Shown here: positions 8,680 through 17,413 of the stretch, piece after piece | Layout: the number at the start of each line of letters is the position of its first letter | Numbering within the stretch: the first letter of the stretch is position 1 | Assembly (NCBI RefSeq): GCF_001875725.1 | Contig: NZ_MLCQ01000029.1 | Location: forward strand, 310,001-374,000 | DNA length: 64,000 nt | DNA from: Corynebacterium sp. NML140438 | GTDB taxonomy: Bacteria; Actinomycetota; Actinomycetes; Mycobacteriales; Mycobacteriaceae | Direction of reading: 5' to 3' | Notes under the pieces: model-generated | Seen by the model: the letters and a program-made list of their open reading frames with translations, nothing else | What the model was told of the DNA's origin: nothing | Databases searched by the model: none | Translations under genes and position numbers: made by a program

Positions 8680-9594
8680 TTACATGATGCGTTCGATCTG
8701 ATCAGCGGTCAGCTCGACTGGGGTTTCGCGGCCGAAGATGGACACGAGCGCCTGGATCTTGCCGGTCTCTTCGTCGATTGCGGAAATCGTGGCGGAAACG
8801 GACGCTAGCGCACCGGACAGGATAGTGACGGCCTCTCCGACCTTGTAGTCGTGGTCGATCTTCTTCGGCGCGGCTTCCTCCGGCATCGCGACGACGGTTT
8901 CGCCCTCGGCGTTTGGCTTAGTGTCCTCGCCGGTGGCTGGTTCGGTCTTCGGCATGAGGAACTTCGCAACGTCGCGGTGCTTGACCGGGGTTGCGTTGCC
9001 CTCGTTGCCCACGAAGCTGGTCACGCCCGGGGTTTCACGTACGACGGACCAGGCGGCGTCGTTCATGTCCATGCGGACCAGGACGTAGCCGGGCAGCAGC
9101 TTGCGCTTGACGAGCTTCTTCTTTCCGTCCTTGTTCTCGATGGCCTGCTCGATCGGCACGACGACGTCGTAAATGGAATCCTCCACCTCGAGCGTCTGGA
9201 TACGCATGTCGAGGTTGGTCTTCACCTTGTTCTCGTAGCCGGAGTAGGACTGGATGATGTACCACTCGCCTGGCAGCTTCTTCAGTTCGCGGACGTACTT
9301 GCGCAGGCGCGCGCGGTACTCAGAATCATCGTCAGCTGCGGAAGTCTCCGTGGTCTCAGCACCTTCAGCGAGCGGCGACTCGGCGGCGTTGAGGTCACCC
9401 TCCTGTACGGGCTCCTCGACAGTCTCGACGCTCTGAGCTCCATCCTCGGACTCCACGTCCTCTTCAGCAGCTGCTTCGATCTCTGGATCGGTCGCCTCGG
9501 TCACGGCGCCGCCTTCGGCAACCATTTCTTCTTCTGCGTACTGGTCGGTTGCTTCGAAGTCGGTGTTTTCCAGGTTTTCCGGCTCGGTGGTCAT
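8680..9594 (-). CDS. nusG: Transcription termination/antitermination factor NusG
   Basis: The product has 304 residues from ATG 9594, which has an AAGGAG site; the in-frame codons further upstream lie in the secE-nusG spacer. About 92 acidic N-terminal residues (many Glu/Asp, no structure predicted) precede the NGN domain (GEWYIIQSYSGYENKVKTNL). The C-terminal KOW motif follows (YKVGEAVTILSGALASVSAT). NusG couples RNA polymerase with Rho and the ribosome. The acidic extension and the insertion between NGN and KOW are typical of actinobacterial NusG. It is cotranscribed with secE. Confidence 0.96.
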   Translation of the reverse strand: MTTEPENLENTDFEATDQYAEEEMVAEGGAVTEATDPEIEAAAEEDVESEDGAQSVETVEEPVQEGDLNAAESPLAEGAETTETSAADDDSEYRARLRKYVRELKKLPGEWYIIQSYSGYENKVKTNLDMRIQTLEVEDSIYDVVVPIEQAIENKDGKKKLVKRKLLPGYVLVRMDMNDAAWSVVRETPGVTSFVGNEGNATPVKHRDVAKFLMPKTEPATGEDTKPNAEGETVVAMPEEAAPKKIDHDYKVGEAVTILSGALASVSATISAIDEETGKIQALVSIFGRETPVELTADQIERIM

Positions 9595-9624
9595 GGTGTT
9601 TCTCCTTGGTGTGGCAAAAACTAA

Positions 9625-9656
9625 TCCCGCCGTTCCTCGGTTCTGAGGTGGCGGGA
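9625..9656 (-). promoter_or_regulatory. Hairpin in the secE-nusG spacer
   Basis: On the coding strand TCCCGCC pairs with GGCGGGA around an inner CCTC/GAGG stem. A T-rich stretch (TTAGTTTTT) follows a few bases later and the nusG ribosome-binding site comes after that. It could be an attenuator or an RNase processing site setting the SecE:NusG ratio; the function is inferred only from position. Confidence 0.4.
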
Positions 9657-9675
9657 CAATCACTTGTTGTTCATG

Positions 9676-9999
9676 TTAGCGGATGAACACCCATTGCATC
9701 AACATGGTGCCGAGGCGGTCGGTCCCCCATACGAGTGCCGTAAGCACGATGAGGAATGCGAACACGACGAGGGTGTAGTTGAGCATCTGGTTTCCGGTTG
9801 GCCAGATGACTTTGCGCATTTCCTGGACAACTTCTCCTGGGAATGCGCCTGGGCCGCCGCCGAGGGACTCTTCGTGGTCCTCTTCCTGTTTGGCGGGGGC
9901 ACGCTTCTCTTCGTAGGAAGCGGATGAAACAGAGGAAACCCCGCGCAGCTGGCGCTTGCCGGTGGGCTGTGCTGGGTTGTGTTCTTGCGGATTAGTCAA
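9676..9999 (-). CDS. secE: Protein translocase subunit SecE
   Basis: The product has 107 residues. The start is taken as TTG 9999 because GAGGAG lies 5 bases upstream; the longer frame runs into tRNA-Trp. The N-terminal half is a charged, Gln/Glu-rich cytoplasmic extension. It is followed by the conserved amphipathic segment FPGEVVQEMRKVIWPTGNQM and a single membrane helix (YTLVVFAFLIVLTALVWG). SecE clamps SecY in the translocon. It lies 24 bases downstream of tRNA-Trp and upstream of nusG, the standard bacterial arrangement. Confidence 0.95.
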   Translation of the reverse strand: MTNPQEHNPAQPTGKRQLRGVSSVSSASYEEKRAPAKQEEDHEESLGGGPGAFPGEVVQEMRKVIWPTGNQMLNYTLVVFAFLIVLTALVWGTDRLGTMLMQWVFIR

Positions 10000-10023
10000 A
10001 AGAACTCCTCTATCTACAAGTTT

Positions 10024-10099
10024 TGGCAGGGGCGACAGGACTCGAACCTGCAACCTACGGTTTTGGAGACCGTTGCGCTACCAATTGCGCCACGCCCCT
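10024..10099 (-). tRNA. tRNA-Trp (anticodon CCA)
   Basis: The cloverleaf reads AGGGGCG at the 5' acceptor strand and CGCCCCT at the 3' strand followed by an encoded GCCA end. The D-loop is GCGCAATTGGTAGCGC, the anticodon loop CTCCAAA gives CCA, and the T-arm is GCAGGTTCGAGTCCTGT. It lies just upstream of secE and probably heads the same transcript. Confidence 0.95.
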
Positions 10100-10162
10100 A
10101 GGACACTGTGAACAGTGTTCCTAACCCTACCACGGGAAACGAGTTTCCCGTTTTGAGGTGAG

Positions 10163-10234
10163 TAGCGATGGCGAGAATTGAACTCGCGACACAGCGATTA
10201 TGAGTCGCTTGCTCTACCACTGAGCTACACCGCC
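10163..10234 (-). tRNA. tRNA-Met (anticodon CAT, elongator-like)
   Basis: Acceptor GGCGGTG pairs with CATCGCT (two G-T pairs). The D-arm is GCTCAGTGGTAGAGC, the anticodon loop CTCATAA gives CAT, and the T-arm is GCGAGTTCAATTCTCGC. It lacks the three G-C anticodon-stem pairs of initiator tRNA, so it is called elongator. The CCA end is not encoded. Confidence 0.9.
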
Positions 10235-10270
10235 ATGTGCTTGCCGCCACGAGGGCTATACAAACAACAG

Positions 10271-10343
10271 AGCCCCCTGTCAGAATCGAACTGACGACCT
10301 TTTCCTTACCATGGAAACGCTCTGCCGACTGAGCTAAGGGGGC
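10271..10343 (-). tRNA. tRNA-Thr (anticodon GGT)
   Basis: Acceptor GCCCCCT pairs with AGGGGGC. The D-arm is GCTCAGTCGGCAGAGC, the anticodon stem TTTCC/GGAAA encloses loop ATGGTAA giving GGT, and the T-arm is GTCAGTTCGATTCTGAC. It lies 36 bases upstream of tRNA-Met on the same strand. Confidence 0.93.
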
Positions 10344-10496
10344 ACAGCCTCTGTGTTGTGAACTCACCGTGTTGGTGTGTCCGCTCCGTTGAAGCCTTTG
10401 AAAGAGTAACCCGGTTCTATGAATGAACGCAAATCGCCAGGTAACACTAGCTTTTTCGACCCATTCTTCAACGGCTATAACGCATCACCCAGAGAT

Positions 10497-10534
10497 GAAA
10501 AACGCCCGCCCCTCACGTTCAGTGAGGGGCGGGC
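10497..10534 (-). terminator. Terminator after tRNA-Tyr
   Basis: A perfect 13-bp stem (10504-10516 with 10522-10534) with a 5-base loop is followed on the minus strand by GTTTTTC. It isolates tRNA-Tyr from the Thr-Met-Trp tRNA run, which must use its own promoter in 10344-10496. Confidence 0.85.
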
Positions 10535-10540
10535 TTTCGG

Positions 10541-10623
10541 TGCCAGGTAGAAGATTCGAACTTCTGAAGGCGTACGCCGGCGGATTTACAGTCCGCTTCC
10601 TTTGGCCACTCGGACAACCTGGC
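10541..10623 (-). tRNA. tRNA-Tyr (anticodon GTA)
   Basis: This is a class II tRNA of 83 bases. Acceptor GCCAGGT pairs with ACCTGGC, the anticodon loop ACTGTAAA gives GTA, a long variable arm follows, and the T-arm is AGAAGTTCGAATCTTCT. It is followed directly by a strong terminator, so it is a monocistronic tRNA. Confidence 0.93.
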
Positions 10624-10705
10624 ATGCACCGTAAGTGCGTGGACTACTTTACATCAACACACCCGCGATAAAGCAAATCGCGTGCACAGAGGGCATATCC
10701 CGCCG

Positions 10706-11722
10706 CTATCCGACACGCTCGATAGCGTACACAGAGACCTGGCGCAGTGCTTGGTTGGCGGGGCCGTCGGGAAGGAAGTCGAGTTCACGTTCGACGATGT
10801 CGAGGTACTCCTGCACGGTATCGAGGGAGCGCTGGCGCCCCTGCGTTTGGCGGAGGAGCGCGATGGCACGCTCGACGTCGGCGTCGTTGTCGAGGGGGCC
10901 GGTGAGCAAGCCGCGCAACTCATCTGCGGCGGGCGAGTCTTCCTCGAGGGCGTAGAGCACGGGGAGGGTGAACACGCCTTCGCGGAGGTCGGTGCCTGGG
11001 GTTTTCCCGGACTGGGCACTGTCGGAGAAGATGTCGATGATGTCGTCGACGATCTGGAAGATCATGCCGATGGCGTTACCCATGCGGGAGCAGCTTTCGA
11101 CGATGTCGCGCGACGCCCCGGAGTGCAGCGAGCCGAGGTAGGCTGCGGAGGCGATGAGGACGGCGGTTTTGCCGTCGATCACTTTGAGGTAGTGCTCGAC
11201 TGGATCCTCCCCTTGTGCGCCGACGGTTTCGCGCATTTGGCCGGTGACGAGGCCTTGGAAGGTGTCGGCGAAGTGGGCGACGGTGGCGGTGTCGATTTCG
11301 CTCATGAGCCTGGAGGCATGGGCAAACAGGATGTCTCCTGCAAGGATGGCGACGGTGTTGCTCCACCGCATGTTGGCGGAGTCGACGCCGCGTCGTTTCT
11401 CTGCTTCGTCCATGACGTCGTCGTGGTAGAGGGTGGCCAGGTGCACCATTTCGGTGATGGTGGCCCCTTTGATGACGTTGGTTGCGCCCGGGTTGGGCCC
11501 GAATTCGCTGCAGAGCAGCGCCACGAGCGGGCGGAAGCGTTTGCCGCCGGCGGCTGCTAGGTGCATCACTTTGTCGGTGATGAACGCTTCGCCTTGCTGG
11601 AGGCGCTCCCTGAGCAGAGTTTCGACCTCGCCCATGCCTTGGGTCACACGCTCGGTGAGGGCGTCGTCGCCGAGGTCCATGCGAAATCCATGGCGTGGTG
11701 ACGGTGTTATGCCGTTGGTCAT
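10706..11722 (-). CDS. Polyprenyl (probably menaquinone side-chain) diphosphate synthase
   Basis: This 338-residue trans-prenyltransferase has both Asp-rich motifs: LYHDDVMDEAEKRR (first, about residue 98) and MIFQIVDDIIDIF (second), with GGKRFRPLVALL upstream. It condenses isopentenyl diphosphate onto allylic diphosphates to give the isoprenoid tail of menaquinone. It is divergent from menJ and next to menG and menD, the same order as grcC1-menJ-menG in mycobacteria, which argues for the menaquinone role. Chain length cannot be read from sequence. The ATG has AAGGAC upstream at suitable spacing. Confidence 0.9.
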   Translation of the reverse strand: MTNGITPSPRHGFRMDLGDDALTERVTQGMGEVETLLRERLQQGEAFITDKVMHLAAAGGKRFRPLVALLCSEFGPNPGATNVIKGATITEMVHLATLYHDDVMDEAEKRRGVDSANMRWSNTVAILAGDILFAHASRLMSEIDTATVAHFADTFQGLVTGQMRETVGAQGEDPVEHYLKVIDGKTAVLIASAAYLGSLHSGASRDIVESCSRMGNAIGMIFQIVDDIIDIFSDSAQSGKTPGTDLREGVFTLPVLYALEEDSPAADELRGLLTGPLDNDADVERAIALLRQTQGRQRSLDTVQEYLDIVERELDFLPDGPANQALRQVSVYAIERVG

Positions 11723-11867
11723 CGATGATGTCCTTGCAGGTTAAAGTACTCATTGCGCCATGCTCGGGGCATGTGCTGCGCGCGGTTAACATCACTAACC
11801 GTAGTCCACACCCTCCATTTTTCGCAGTAATGGGGTGTGCCTGCGCTATCTGGCACAATGTGGACTC

Positions 11868-13094
11868 GTGACTGAGTTTGTTGATTGCGTAGTTGTGGGT
11901 GCGGGCCCGTCGGGGGCTACGGCGGCCATCGCCGCCCAGCGAGCTGGGTTTTCTACCTTGCTTCTCGACGCCGCTTCGCCCGGCCGCGACAAAACCTGCG
12001 GCGACGGCCTGACCCCGCGGGCGGTGCATACGCTGCGCCGCCTGGGCTTGGAGCACGTACTGCCCGCCTACCGCAACAAGGGCCTGCGGCTGCACGGGTA
12101 CGGGGGTGACGTGACTGCCCCGTGGCCGGATGGGAAGTATGGCACGGAGGGTTCCGCGCGCCCTCGCGCGACGTTCGATGCGGCGTTGGTTGCGGAGGCC
12201 GAGGCGGCGGGGGCCACGGTGTGGCAGGACTGCCCCGCAACGGACGTCACGTTCGGCGCTGACGGTTTAATCGAGGCGGTGCACACCGCGCGAGGTGAGG
12301 TTCGCACCCGCTGGGTGATCGTGGCTGATGGGGTGCGCTCGACGTTCGGCAAGCTGTTGGGCCGCACGTGGCACAAGGGCGAGGTGTTCGGGATCGCGGC
12401 ACGCTCCTACTGCACCTCCCCGATGTCCGGCGAGCCGTGGATGCACTCCCACGTCGAACTTCGCGACGACACCGGCACCATCCAACCCGGCTACGGCTGG
12501 ATCTTCCCGCTCGGCGACGGCACGGTGAACCTCGGCTGCGGCGCCCTGTCCACGGACGCCCGCCCGGCGCGCGTGAACACGAAGAAGCTGCTGCACCAGT
12601 ACGCGGACCAGCAGCGCGACACCTGGGCTCTGGGGGAGCCGCAGCAGGTCACCAGTGCCTTGTTGCCGATGGGCGGCGCGGTTTCGAACGTAGCGGGACC
12701 GAACTGGGTACTCATCGGGGATGCGGCGGCGTGCGTGAACCCGCTGAACGGCGAGGGCATCGACTACGGCATGGAGACCGCCGTCATGGCGGTGGAACTG
12801 CTGCAGGAGGCCAAGGACTGCACCCTGGCGTGGCCGCTGCTCCTGCGGGAGGCGTACGGCCGGGCGTTCGCGCTGGCTCGCACCGCTGCCCGCCTGTTGA
12901 CCTACCCGCAGTTCTTGCCGGTGGCGGGCCCGCTGGCGCTGCGCGGCGTGGCGGGGCGTCACCTGATGCCGGCGGCTGCACGCCTGATGGGCAACCTGGT
13001 CACCGAGGAGGACACGGACCTGATTTCGCGTGCGTGGCGCGCAGCGGGGCGCGTGGTGCCGGTCAACGCACCACTGTGGGACGCTACGCTGTAG
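11868..13094 (+). CDS. menJ: Menaquinone reductase MenJ (geranylgeranyl reductase family flavoprotein)
   Basis: The product has 408 residues from GTG 11868. It has an FAD Rossmann motif ([22 protein letters not shown]), [11 protein letters not shown], and the second nucleotide motif [22 protein letters not shown]. The family saturates isoprene units; in mycobacteria and corynebacteria the ortholog beside menG reduces the beta-isoprene of menaquinone to give MK(H2). Synteny here (polyprenyl synthase, menJ, menG, mgtA, menD) supports that call. Its 3' end overlaps the convergent menG by 11 bases. Confidence 0.88.
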   Translation: MTEFVDCVVVGAGPSGATAAIAAQRAGFSTLLLDAASPGRDKTCGDGLTPRAVHTLRRLGLEHVLPAYRNKGLRLHGYGGDVTAPWPDGKYGTEGSARPRATFDAALVAEAEAAGATVWQDCPATDVTFGADGLIEAVHTARGEVRTRWVIVADGVRSTFGKLLGRTWHKGEVFGIAARSYCTSPMSGEPWMHSHVELRDDTGTIQPGYGWIFPLGDGTVNLGCGALSTDARPARVNTKKLLHQYADQQRDTWALGEPQQVTSALLPMGGAVSNVAGPNWVLIGDAAACVNPLNGEGIDYGMETAVMAVELLQEAKDCTLAWPLLLREAYGRAFALARTAARLLTYPQFLPVAGPLALRGVAGRHLMPAAARLMGNLVTEEDTDLISRAWRAAGRVVPVNAPLWDATL

Positions 13095-13776
13095 GTTTCA
13101 CGGCGCTGTGCAGCGCCACAATGCCGAGCGAGAGGTCCTGCCAGCCGGCGCCTGCCCACCCGTTGTGGTTGATAGCCGCGGCCAGCTCTTCCTGGTGCGG
13201 CCACGCCCGGATGGACTCGGCGAGGTACTCGTAGGCTTCTGCGTTGGAGGAGAACACCTTCGCCAGCAGCGGCAGCGCCACCGGCAGGTATTGCTTGTAC
13301 AGGGTGCGGAATCCGGGGACGATGGGCGTCGAAAATTCGTTGACCAGAAGGCGCCCGCCGGGCTTGGTCACGCGCGCCATTTCACGCAGGCCGGCCTCGA
13401 AGTCGTAGACGTTGCGCAGGCCGTAGGAAATGGTGACGGCGTCGAAGGTGTTGTCGGCAAACGGCAGGTGCATTGCGTCACCGACGACCTTGGGGACGTC
13501 GCGGTCGCGGCCGGCGGCCAGCATGCCTTGGGAGAAGTCGCAGGCGACGACCCACGCGCCGGACTTCGCCAGCTCCACGGTGGACACGGCGGTGCCGGCG
13601 GCGAGGTCGAGCACCTTCTCCCCCGGCTTCAGATTGAGGCGCTCGCGGGCGCGCCTGCGCCAATACTTGTCCAGCCCGAAGGACAACACGGTGTTGGTGA
13701 TGTCGTACTTCTCACCGACGCCGTCAAACATGCCCGCTACGTCGAAGGGCTTCTTCTCCAGATCTGCCTTGGCCAT
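13084..13776 (-). CDS. menG: Demethylmenaquinone methyltransferase
   Basis: This 230-residue UbiE/MenG-family SAM methyltransferase has [18 protein letters not shown], motif [49 protein letters not shown] and the motif LLVNEFSTP. It methylates demethylmenaquinone at the last step of menaquinone synthesis. It is transcribed leftward with mgtA six bases upstream, and its 3' end overlaps menJ. Length and motifs are normal. Confidence 0.95.
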   Translation of the reverse strand: MAKADLEKKPFDVAGMFDGVGEKYDITNTVLSFGLDKYWRRRARERLNLKPGEKVLDLAAGTAVSTVELAKSGAWVVACDFSQGMLAAGRDRDVPKVVGDAMHLPFADNTFDAVTISYGLRNVYDFEAGLREMARVTKPGGRLLVNEFSTPIVPGFRTLYKQYLPVALPLLAKVFSSNAEAYEYLAESIRAWPHQEELAAAINHNGWAGAGWQDLSLGIVALHSAVKPTA

Positions 13777-13782
13777 AACGCT

Positions 13783-14904
13783 CTACTGTAGCGCGCGCTG
13801 TGCCTGTTCGTAATACTCGACGAGTTGTCGGCACAGCGCCTCCCACGTTCTGCCGGAGACCGACTCCCGCGCCGCGACCCGCAGGTCCGGCCACCGGGCC
13901 TCGTCGAGGCACCACGCGACGGCGTGGGGGAGTTCAGTGGTGAACGTGGGGACGTCGAGAAGGAGGCCGTTGGTGCCGTCGGTGATGAGGTCGATGGGGC
14001 CGCCGGCGCGCGGCGCAATGGTGGGCACCCCGCTGGCCTGGGCTTCTTGAATGGTCTGGCAGAAGGTTTCGAACTCGCCGGGGTGCACGAAGACGTCGAA
14101 GCTGGCGTAAGCGCGGGCGAGCTCCTCGCCGGTGAGCGGGCCGCAAAACACCGCGCCCGGCAATACCGCGCGCAAGGCGTCGCCCTCCGGGCCGCCTCCG
14201 ACGATCACCACCTGCAGGCCCTCACGGCCGCAGAGTGGGGCGAAGCGGTGCACACTCTTTTCCGCGGCAAGGCGACCGACGAACCCGACGATGCGCTTGC
14301 GCCCGCTGGGGTCCCAGGTGCGGCGCAGCTCCTCGCTGCGGCGGCGGGGGTGGTAGAGGGTGGCGTCGACACCCCTGCCCCACGTGTGGACGCGCTCGAT
14401 GCCGTGCCTGCGCAGCTGCTCCACCGCCGCCGACGAGGGCGCGAGCGTGAGCTGGCACGCGTTGTGGAGACGCCGCGTCCAGTCCCACGCAAGCTTCGTC
14501 AGCGCCGGTAGGTGGTACTTCGTAGCGAACCCGGCCACATCGGTTTGGTAGAGCGCTACCGCTGGCACCTTCAGCTGGCGCGCGGCGAACGCGCCAGCCG
14601 CCCCGAGCACGAACGGGCTGGCCAGGTGCACCACATCCGGCTGAAAGGAAGCGAGCGCGGCGCGCACGGCACTGGTGGGAACCCCGACGGGCAGCGAGTT
14701 GACCATCGGCACGCGAACGGTGGGCACGCGGATCACGCGGAAGCCCCGGTAGTCGGGGATCTCTTCCTGATGCTCGCGGGCTCCGGGGGCAATCACGATG
14801 GCGTCGTGGCCGTACTCGCGAAGGTGGTCGAGCACGCGCAGCACGGAGTTGGTCACCCCGTTGACGTTCGGCAGGAAGGACTCAGCAACGATGGCCACGC
14901 GCAT
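13783..14904 (-). CDS. mgtA: GT4-type mannosyltransferase MgtA
   Basis: This 373-residue GT-B glycosyltransferase has N-terminal SFLPNVNGVTNSVLRVLDHL, GFVGRLAAEKSVHRFAPL, and the donor-site motif VFVHPGEFETFCQTIQEAQA. In Corynebacterium and Mycobacterium the gene beside menG and menD encodes a GDP-mannose-dependent alpha-mannosyltransferase acting on glycolipids (MgtA, formerly PimB). It acts at the cytoplasmic membrane in lipomannan-type glycolipid synthesis. Assignment rests on the family plus synteny. It is six bases upstream of menG and three bases downstream of the DUF3592 gene, so one operon menD-DUF3592-mgtA-menG is likely. Confidence 0.82.
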   Translation of the reverse strand: MRVAIVAESFLPNVNGVTNSVLRVLDHLREYGHDAIVIAPGAREHQEEIPDYRGFRVIRVPTVRVPMVNSLPVGVPTSAVRAALASFQPDVVHLASPFVLGAAGAFAARQLKVPAVALYQTDVAGFATKYHLPALTKLAWDWTRRLHNACQLTLAPSSAAVEQLRRHGIERVHTWGRGVDATLYHPRRRSEELRRTWDPSGRKRIVGFVGRLAAEKSVHRFAPLCGREGLQVVIVGGGPEGDALRAVLPGAVFCGPLTGEELARAYASFDVFVHPGEFETFCQTIQEAQASGVPTIAPRAGGPIDLITDGTNGLLLDVPTFTTELPHAVAWCLDEARWPDLRVAARESVSGRTWEALCRQLVEYYEQAQRALQ

Positions 14905-14907
14905 CCG

Positions 14908-15336
14908 CTACACCTGCCCCTCGTTCTCCCCGCGCACGAAGCGGCCCACGCCCTTCCACGCGGCGGCCGCCACCAGCGTGGCCACCACGGCGACGGACAG
15001 CGCAGGGATCAGCGACAGCGTCCAGCCGCGGCCCTCAACCTTGACCAGGTCAGGGTCGGTGCGCGAGTACGTCACCCACACCTGCTGTCCTTCGCTGAGC
15101 CCAGTTGGGTACAGCAGGCCGGTCACGGGCGAGTGGGTGCGTCCGCGGTCGTCCTGGTATTCCACGGCGGTGCGGATCTTGCTCACGCTGGTCACGGTGG
15201 CCAGGCCGCGGCCGGGGTCGCGGGCGATGCGCCAGTCGTTGATGGCGGGACCTGCGACCATCGCGAGGCAGCCGAGCATCGCGCACGTGTACAGCGCCAG
15301 TACGAGCTGCTGGGCGCGTCGCTTCCAGCGGATCAC
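14908..15336 (-). CDS. DUF3592 membrane protein
   Basis: The product has 142 residues. The chosen GTG 15336 overlaps the menD stop as GTGA; an upstream in-frame ATG at 15384 would extend 48 bases into menD. Two membrane helices (LVLALYTCAMLGCLAMVAG and LIPALSVAVVATLVAAAAW) flank an extracytoplasmic DUF3592-like loop (TAVEYQDDRGRTHSPVTG, then VWVTYSRTDPDLV). The function is unknown. A protein of this kind also sits between mgtA and menD in mycobacteria, so it may serve the membrane enzymes around it; that is inference. Confidence 0.75.
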   Translation of the reverse strand: MIRWKRRAQQLVLALYTCAMLGCLAMVAGPAINDWRIARDPGRGLATVTSVSKIRTAVEYQDDRGRTHSPVTGLLYPTGLSEGQQVWVTYSRTDPDLVKVEGRGWTLSLIPALSVAVVATLVAAAAWKGVGRFVRGENEGQV

Positions 15337-16955
15337 TTCTGAAGCCGCTGCGCGAGCGCTCGCCGGGTGGCCCGTGTGGTGCACGCTTCCACCACGGTGA
15401 TCGGGTTGGGCTGCGACTCCAACTCGAAGAGTACCTCGTGTAGCTCGGCGAGGGTTTCGGCACGGCGGTAGTCGGCGGCGTAGGCCTCCGCCAGCTTTTC
15501 GACGTCCACTCCGTGCCTCGTACCAAACGCCTTCTCGAAGTCGTCCCGGACGGACTGTGCCCCGACCTCGAGCGTTTCGAAGATACCGCCGCCGTCGTCG
15601 TTGGCCACGACGACGGTGAGGTTGCCGGGGTGTGGCTCATCGGGCCCGATGAGGAGCCCGCTGGCGTCGTGAAGGAAGGTGAGGTCCCCCATGAGCGCGA
15701 CGGTGCGCGGGGCGCGGATTTCGTCCGGGTGGAGGCACTGCGTGGCAAGCGCGACGCCGACTGCCTGGGAGATCGTGCCGTCGATGCCAGCGGCGCCACG
15801 CGGGGAGAAGGTGGGCACGCCGTCGAACGGCATGCCGACGAAGGAGGCGTCGCGCACCGGGTTGGAGGCCCCCAACACCAGCGTGTCCCCGACCCCGAGG
15901 GTGTCGCACACGGCGGCGGCGACGTGCATGCCGGTAAATCCGTAGTCGGCGTCGGCGAGGGCGTCGCGTACCGTGTTCGCGCCGACGCCGCCCGCGGCCT
16001 CGCAGATGGTGATCCACTGCTGGCGCGGCTGTCCGGTCGCGTTGACTCGCGAGCCGCGCAGCTGCGGGTTGCCAGTGAACGTCTCCGTGCGCGAAATGCC
16101 GATCACGGCGATGTCCGGGTCGGCGAGCAACGCCATCACGTCGCGGTGCAGGGTTGGGTGTCCCACCACGATGACCTGCTCCGGCTTCGTCGACGCGGCG
16201 AAATCGCCGCCGTCGTGACTAATCGAGACCTCGCTCTGCGCGAAGAAGCGCGCGGCCAGCGGGTGCACCTGGTGGAACGGCGTCGGCGCGGTCGGCTCCG
16301 CGATGGTCGGCACGTGCTCCAGGCCGGGCACATCCCAGGCCTCGTCGCCGGCGATAACCAGCGTGTCCTTCGTCAGGTCGACATCCACGGCCCCGTGGTC
16401 GCACCACGCAGGCTTCGTGGCCAGGCGGCCCGGCCCAACCCGGCGCGGCTGCCCCACCGGCTCAGGCAGGGCGTCGGGCACCAATGGGGTGTCCAGTGCC
16501 ACGTTGACGTGCACCTGGACTGCGCTGAAGTCCAGCGCGCGGGCTTCCTCCACGCTGGTGACCTGTTGCGTCTTGGCGTAGTGGCCAAAAATGCCCTGCT
16601 GCCAGATCGTCTGGGAGGCCCCAGTGCCGACCATCCACTCGGGGCGGTCGGCGCTGATGACAGCCAGCGGCACGTGCGCCATGTGCGCCTCCACCATGGC
16701 TGGAAACGTGTTGGCGACCGCGGTGCCGGACGTCATCACCACGCCGACGTGGCGGCGCTGCACACGCGCCAGACCGAGGGCGGTGAAGGAGGCGGAGCGT
16801 TCGTCGATACGCATGTGGACGGTGATGTCCTTGCGTGCGAGCAGCGCGTACGCCAGCGGCGAGTTGCGCGAACCTGGGCACATCACCACGTCGGTGACGT
16901 GCTGCGACAGCGTCTCGGCGACCTGGTGGGCAATATCCATCGAGTTCATGGCCAC
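15333..16955 (-). CDS. menD: SEPHCHC synthase (menaquinone, ThDP-dependent)
   Basis: The 540-residue product has the N-terminal pyrimidine-binding domain (VMCPGSRNSPLAYAL, MRIDERSASFTALGLA, SGTAVANTFPAMVEA) and the C-terminal ThDP-binding motif (ALMGDLTFLHDASGLL, VVVANDDGGGIF). It joins isochorismate and 2-oxoglutarate, the first committed step of classical menaquinone synthesis. The start is GTG 16955; ATG 16949 has the better spacing from TAAGGTAG and is the main alternative. It lies five bases after the small membrane protein gene upstream. Confidence 0.95.
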   Translation of the reverse strand: MAMNSMDIAHQVAETLSQHVTDVVMCPGSRNSPLAYALLARKDITVHMRIDERSASFTALGLARVQRRHVGVVMTSGTAVANTFPAMVEAHMAHVPLAVISADRPEWMVGTGASQTIWQQGIFGHYAKTQQVTSVEEARALDFSAVQVHVNVALDTPLVPDALPEPVGQPRRVGPGRLATKPAWCDHGAVDVDLTKDTLVIAGDEAWDVPGLEHVPTIAEPTAPTPFHQVHPLAARFFAQSEVSISHDGGDFAASTKPEQVIVVGHPTLHRDVMALLADPDIAVIGISRTETFTGNPQLRGSRVNATGQPRQQWITICEAAGGVGANTVRDALADADYGFTGMHVAAAVCDTLGVGDTLVLGASNPVRDASFVGMPFDGVPTFSPRGAAGIDGTISQAVGVALATQCLHPDEIRAPRTVALMGDLTFLHDASGLLIGPDEPHPGNLTVVVANDDGGGIFETLEVGAQSVRDDFEKAFGTRHGVDVEKLAEAYAADYRRAETLAELHEVLFELESQPNPITVVEACTTRATRRALAQRLQK

Positions 16956-16960
16956 CTACC

Positions 16961-17398
16961 TTACTGGCCTTGCAGCGCGCTCTCCGCACCGGAGACGATG
17001 TCGTCGAACAGGCCGCGCAGCTCGGTCGGCACCTCGACGGCTGGCTCGGTCGGTGCCACCGTCTCCCCGTTCTCCCCGCGCCCCCGGTCCGGCAGCAACT
17101 TCGGCCGCTTCGTCGTGGTTTCCGTGACTGTCTCCGTGACAACGGAAGTCGCAGTCACCGTGGAAGTTACCGGCGGCTTGTCCGCCTCCGCTGCGGCGCC
17201 GCGCCACAGGAAGAACAGCACGGTGCCGGCACACAGTGCGATAGCAAGCGCAATCCCCAGCCCGATTGCGAGCCCGTTGGAGCGCTGCGGCTCCGGCTCG
17301 TAATAGGACTGGGGTTCGTAATAGGCTTCCGGCTCGTAGTACTGCGTTTGGTGCTCCGGGTCCGGGAAGTACTGCTTTGGACGTTGCTGGTTATCCAT
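16961..17398 (-). CDS. Single-pass membrane protein with YYEP repeats, unknown function
   Basis: The 145-residue product was not recognised. The N-terminal 45 residues are cytoplasmic and low in complexity, with PEAYYEP, QSYYEP and similar Tyr-Glu-Pro repeats. One membrane helix follows (NGLAIGLGIALAIALCAGTV), then a Thr/Val-rich extracytoplasmic stretch (TSTVTATSVVTETVTETTT) and a short acidic tail. Proteins of this shape occur upstream of menD in corynebacteria. The five-base gap to menD suggests cotranscription, but nothing links it to menaquinone. Confidence 0.7.
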   Translation of the reverse strand: MDNQQRPKQYFPDPEHQTQYYEPEAYYEPQSYYEPEPQRSNGLAIGLGIALAIALCAGTVLFFLWRGAAAEADKPPVTSTVTATSVVTETVTETTTKRPKLLPDRGRGENGETVAPTEPAVEVPTELRGLFDDIVSGAESALQGQ

Positions 17399-17413
17399 GC
17401 TGCTAGCGTACCG

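Noticed and set aside
7326..8687. Rightward open frame of 453 codons
   Set aside because: Antisense shadow of rplA and rplK, which are unmistakable.
10134..10155. Hairpin between tRNA-Trp and tRNA-Met as a terminator
   Set aside because: The stem is good, but the T-run is on the plus strand, opposite to tRNA transcription; it may be a processing structure only.
15513..17303. Rightward open frame of 596 codons
   Set aside because: Antisense to menD and the YYEP membrane protein; composition is that of reversed GC-rich codons.
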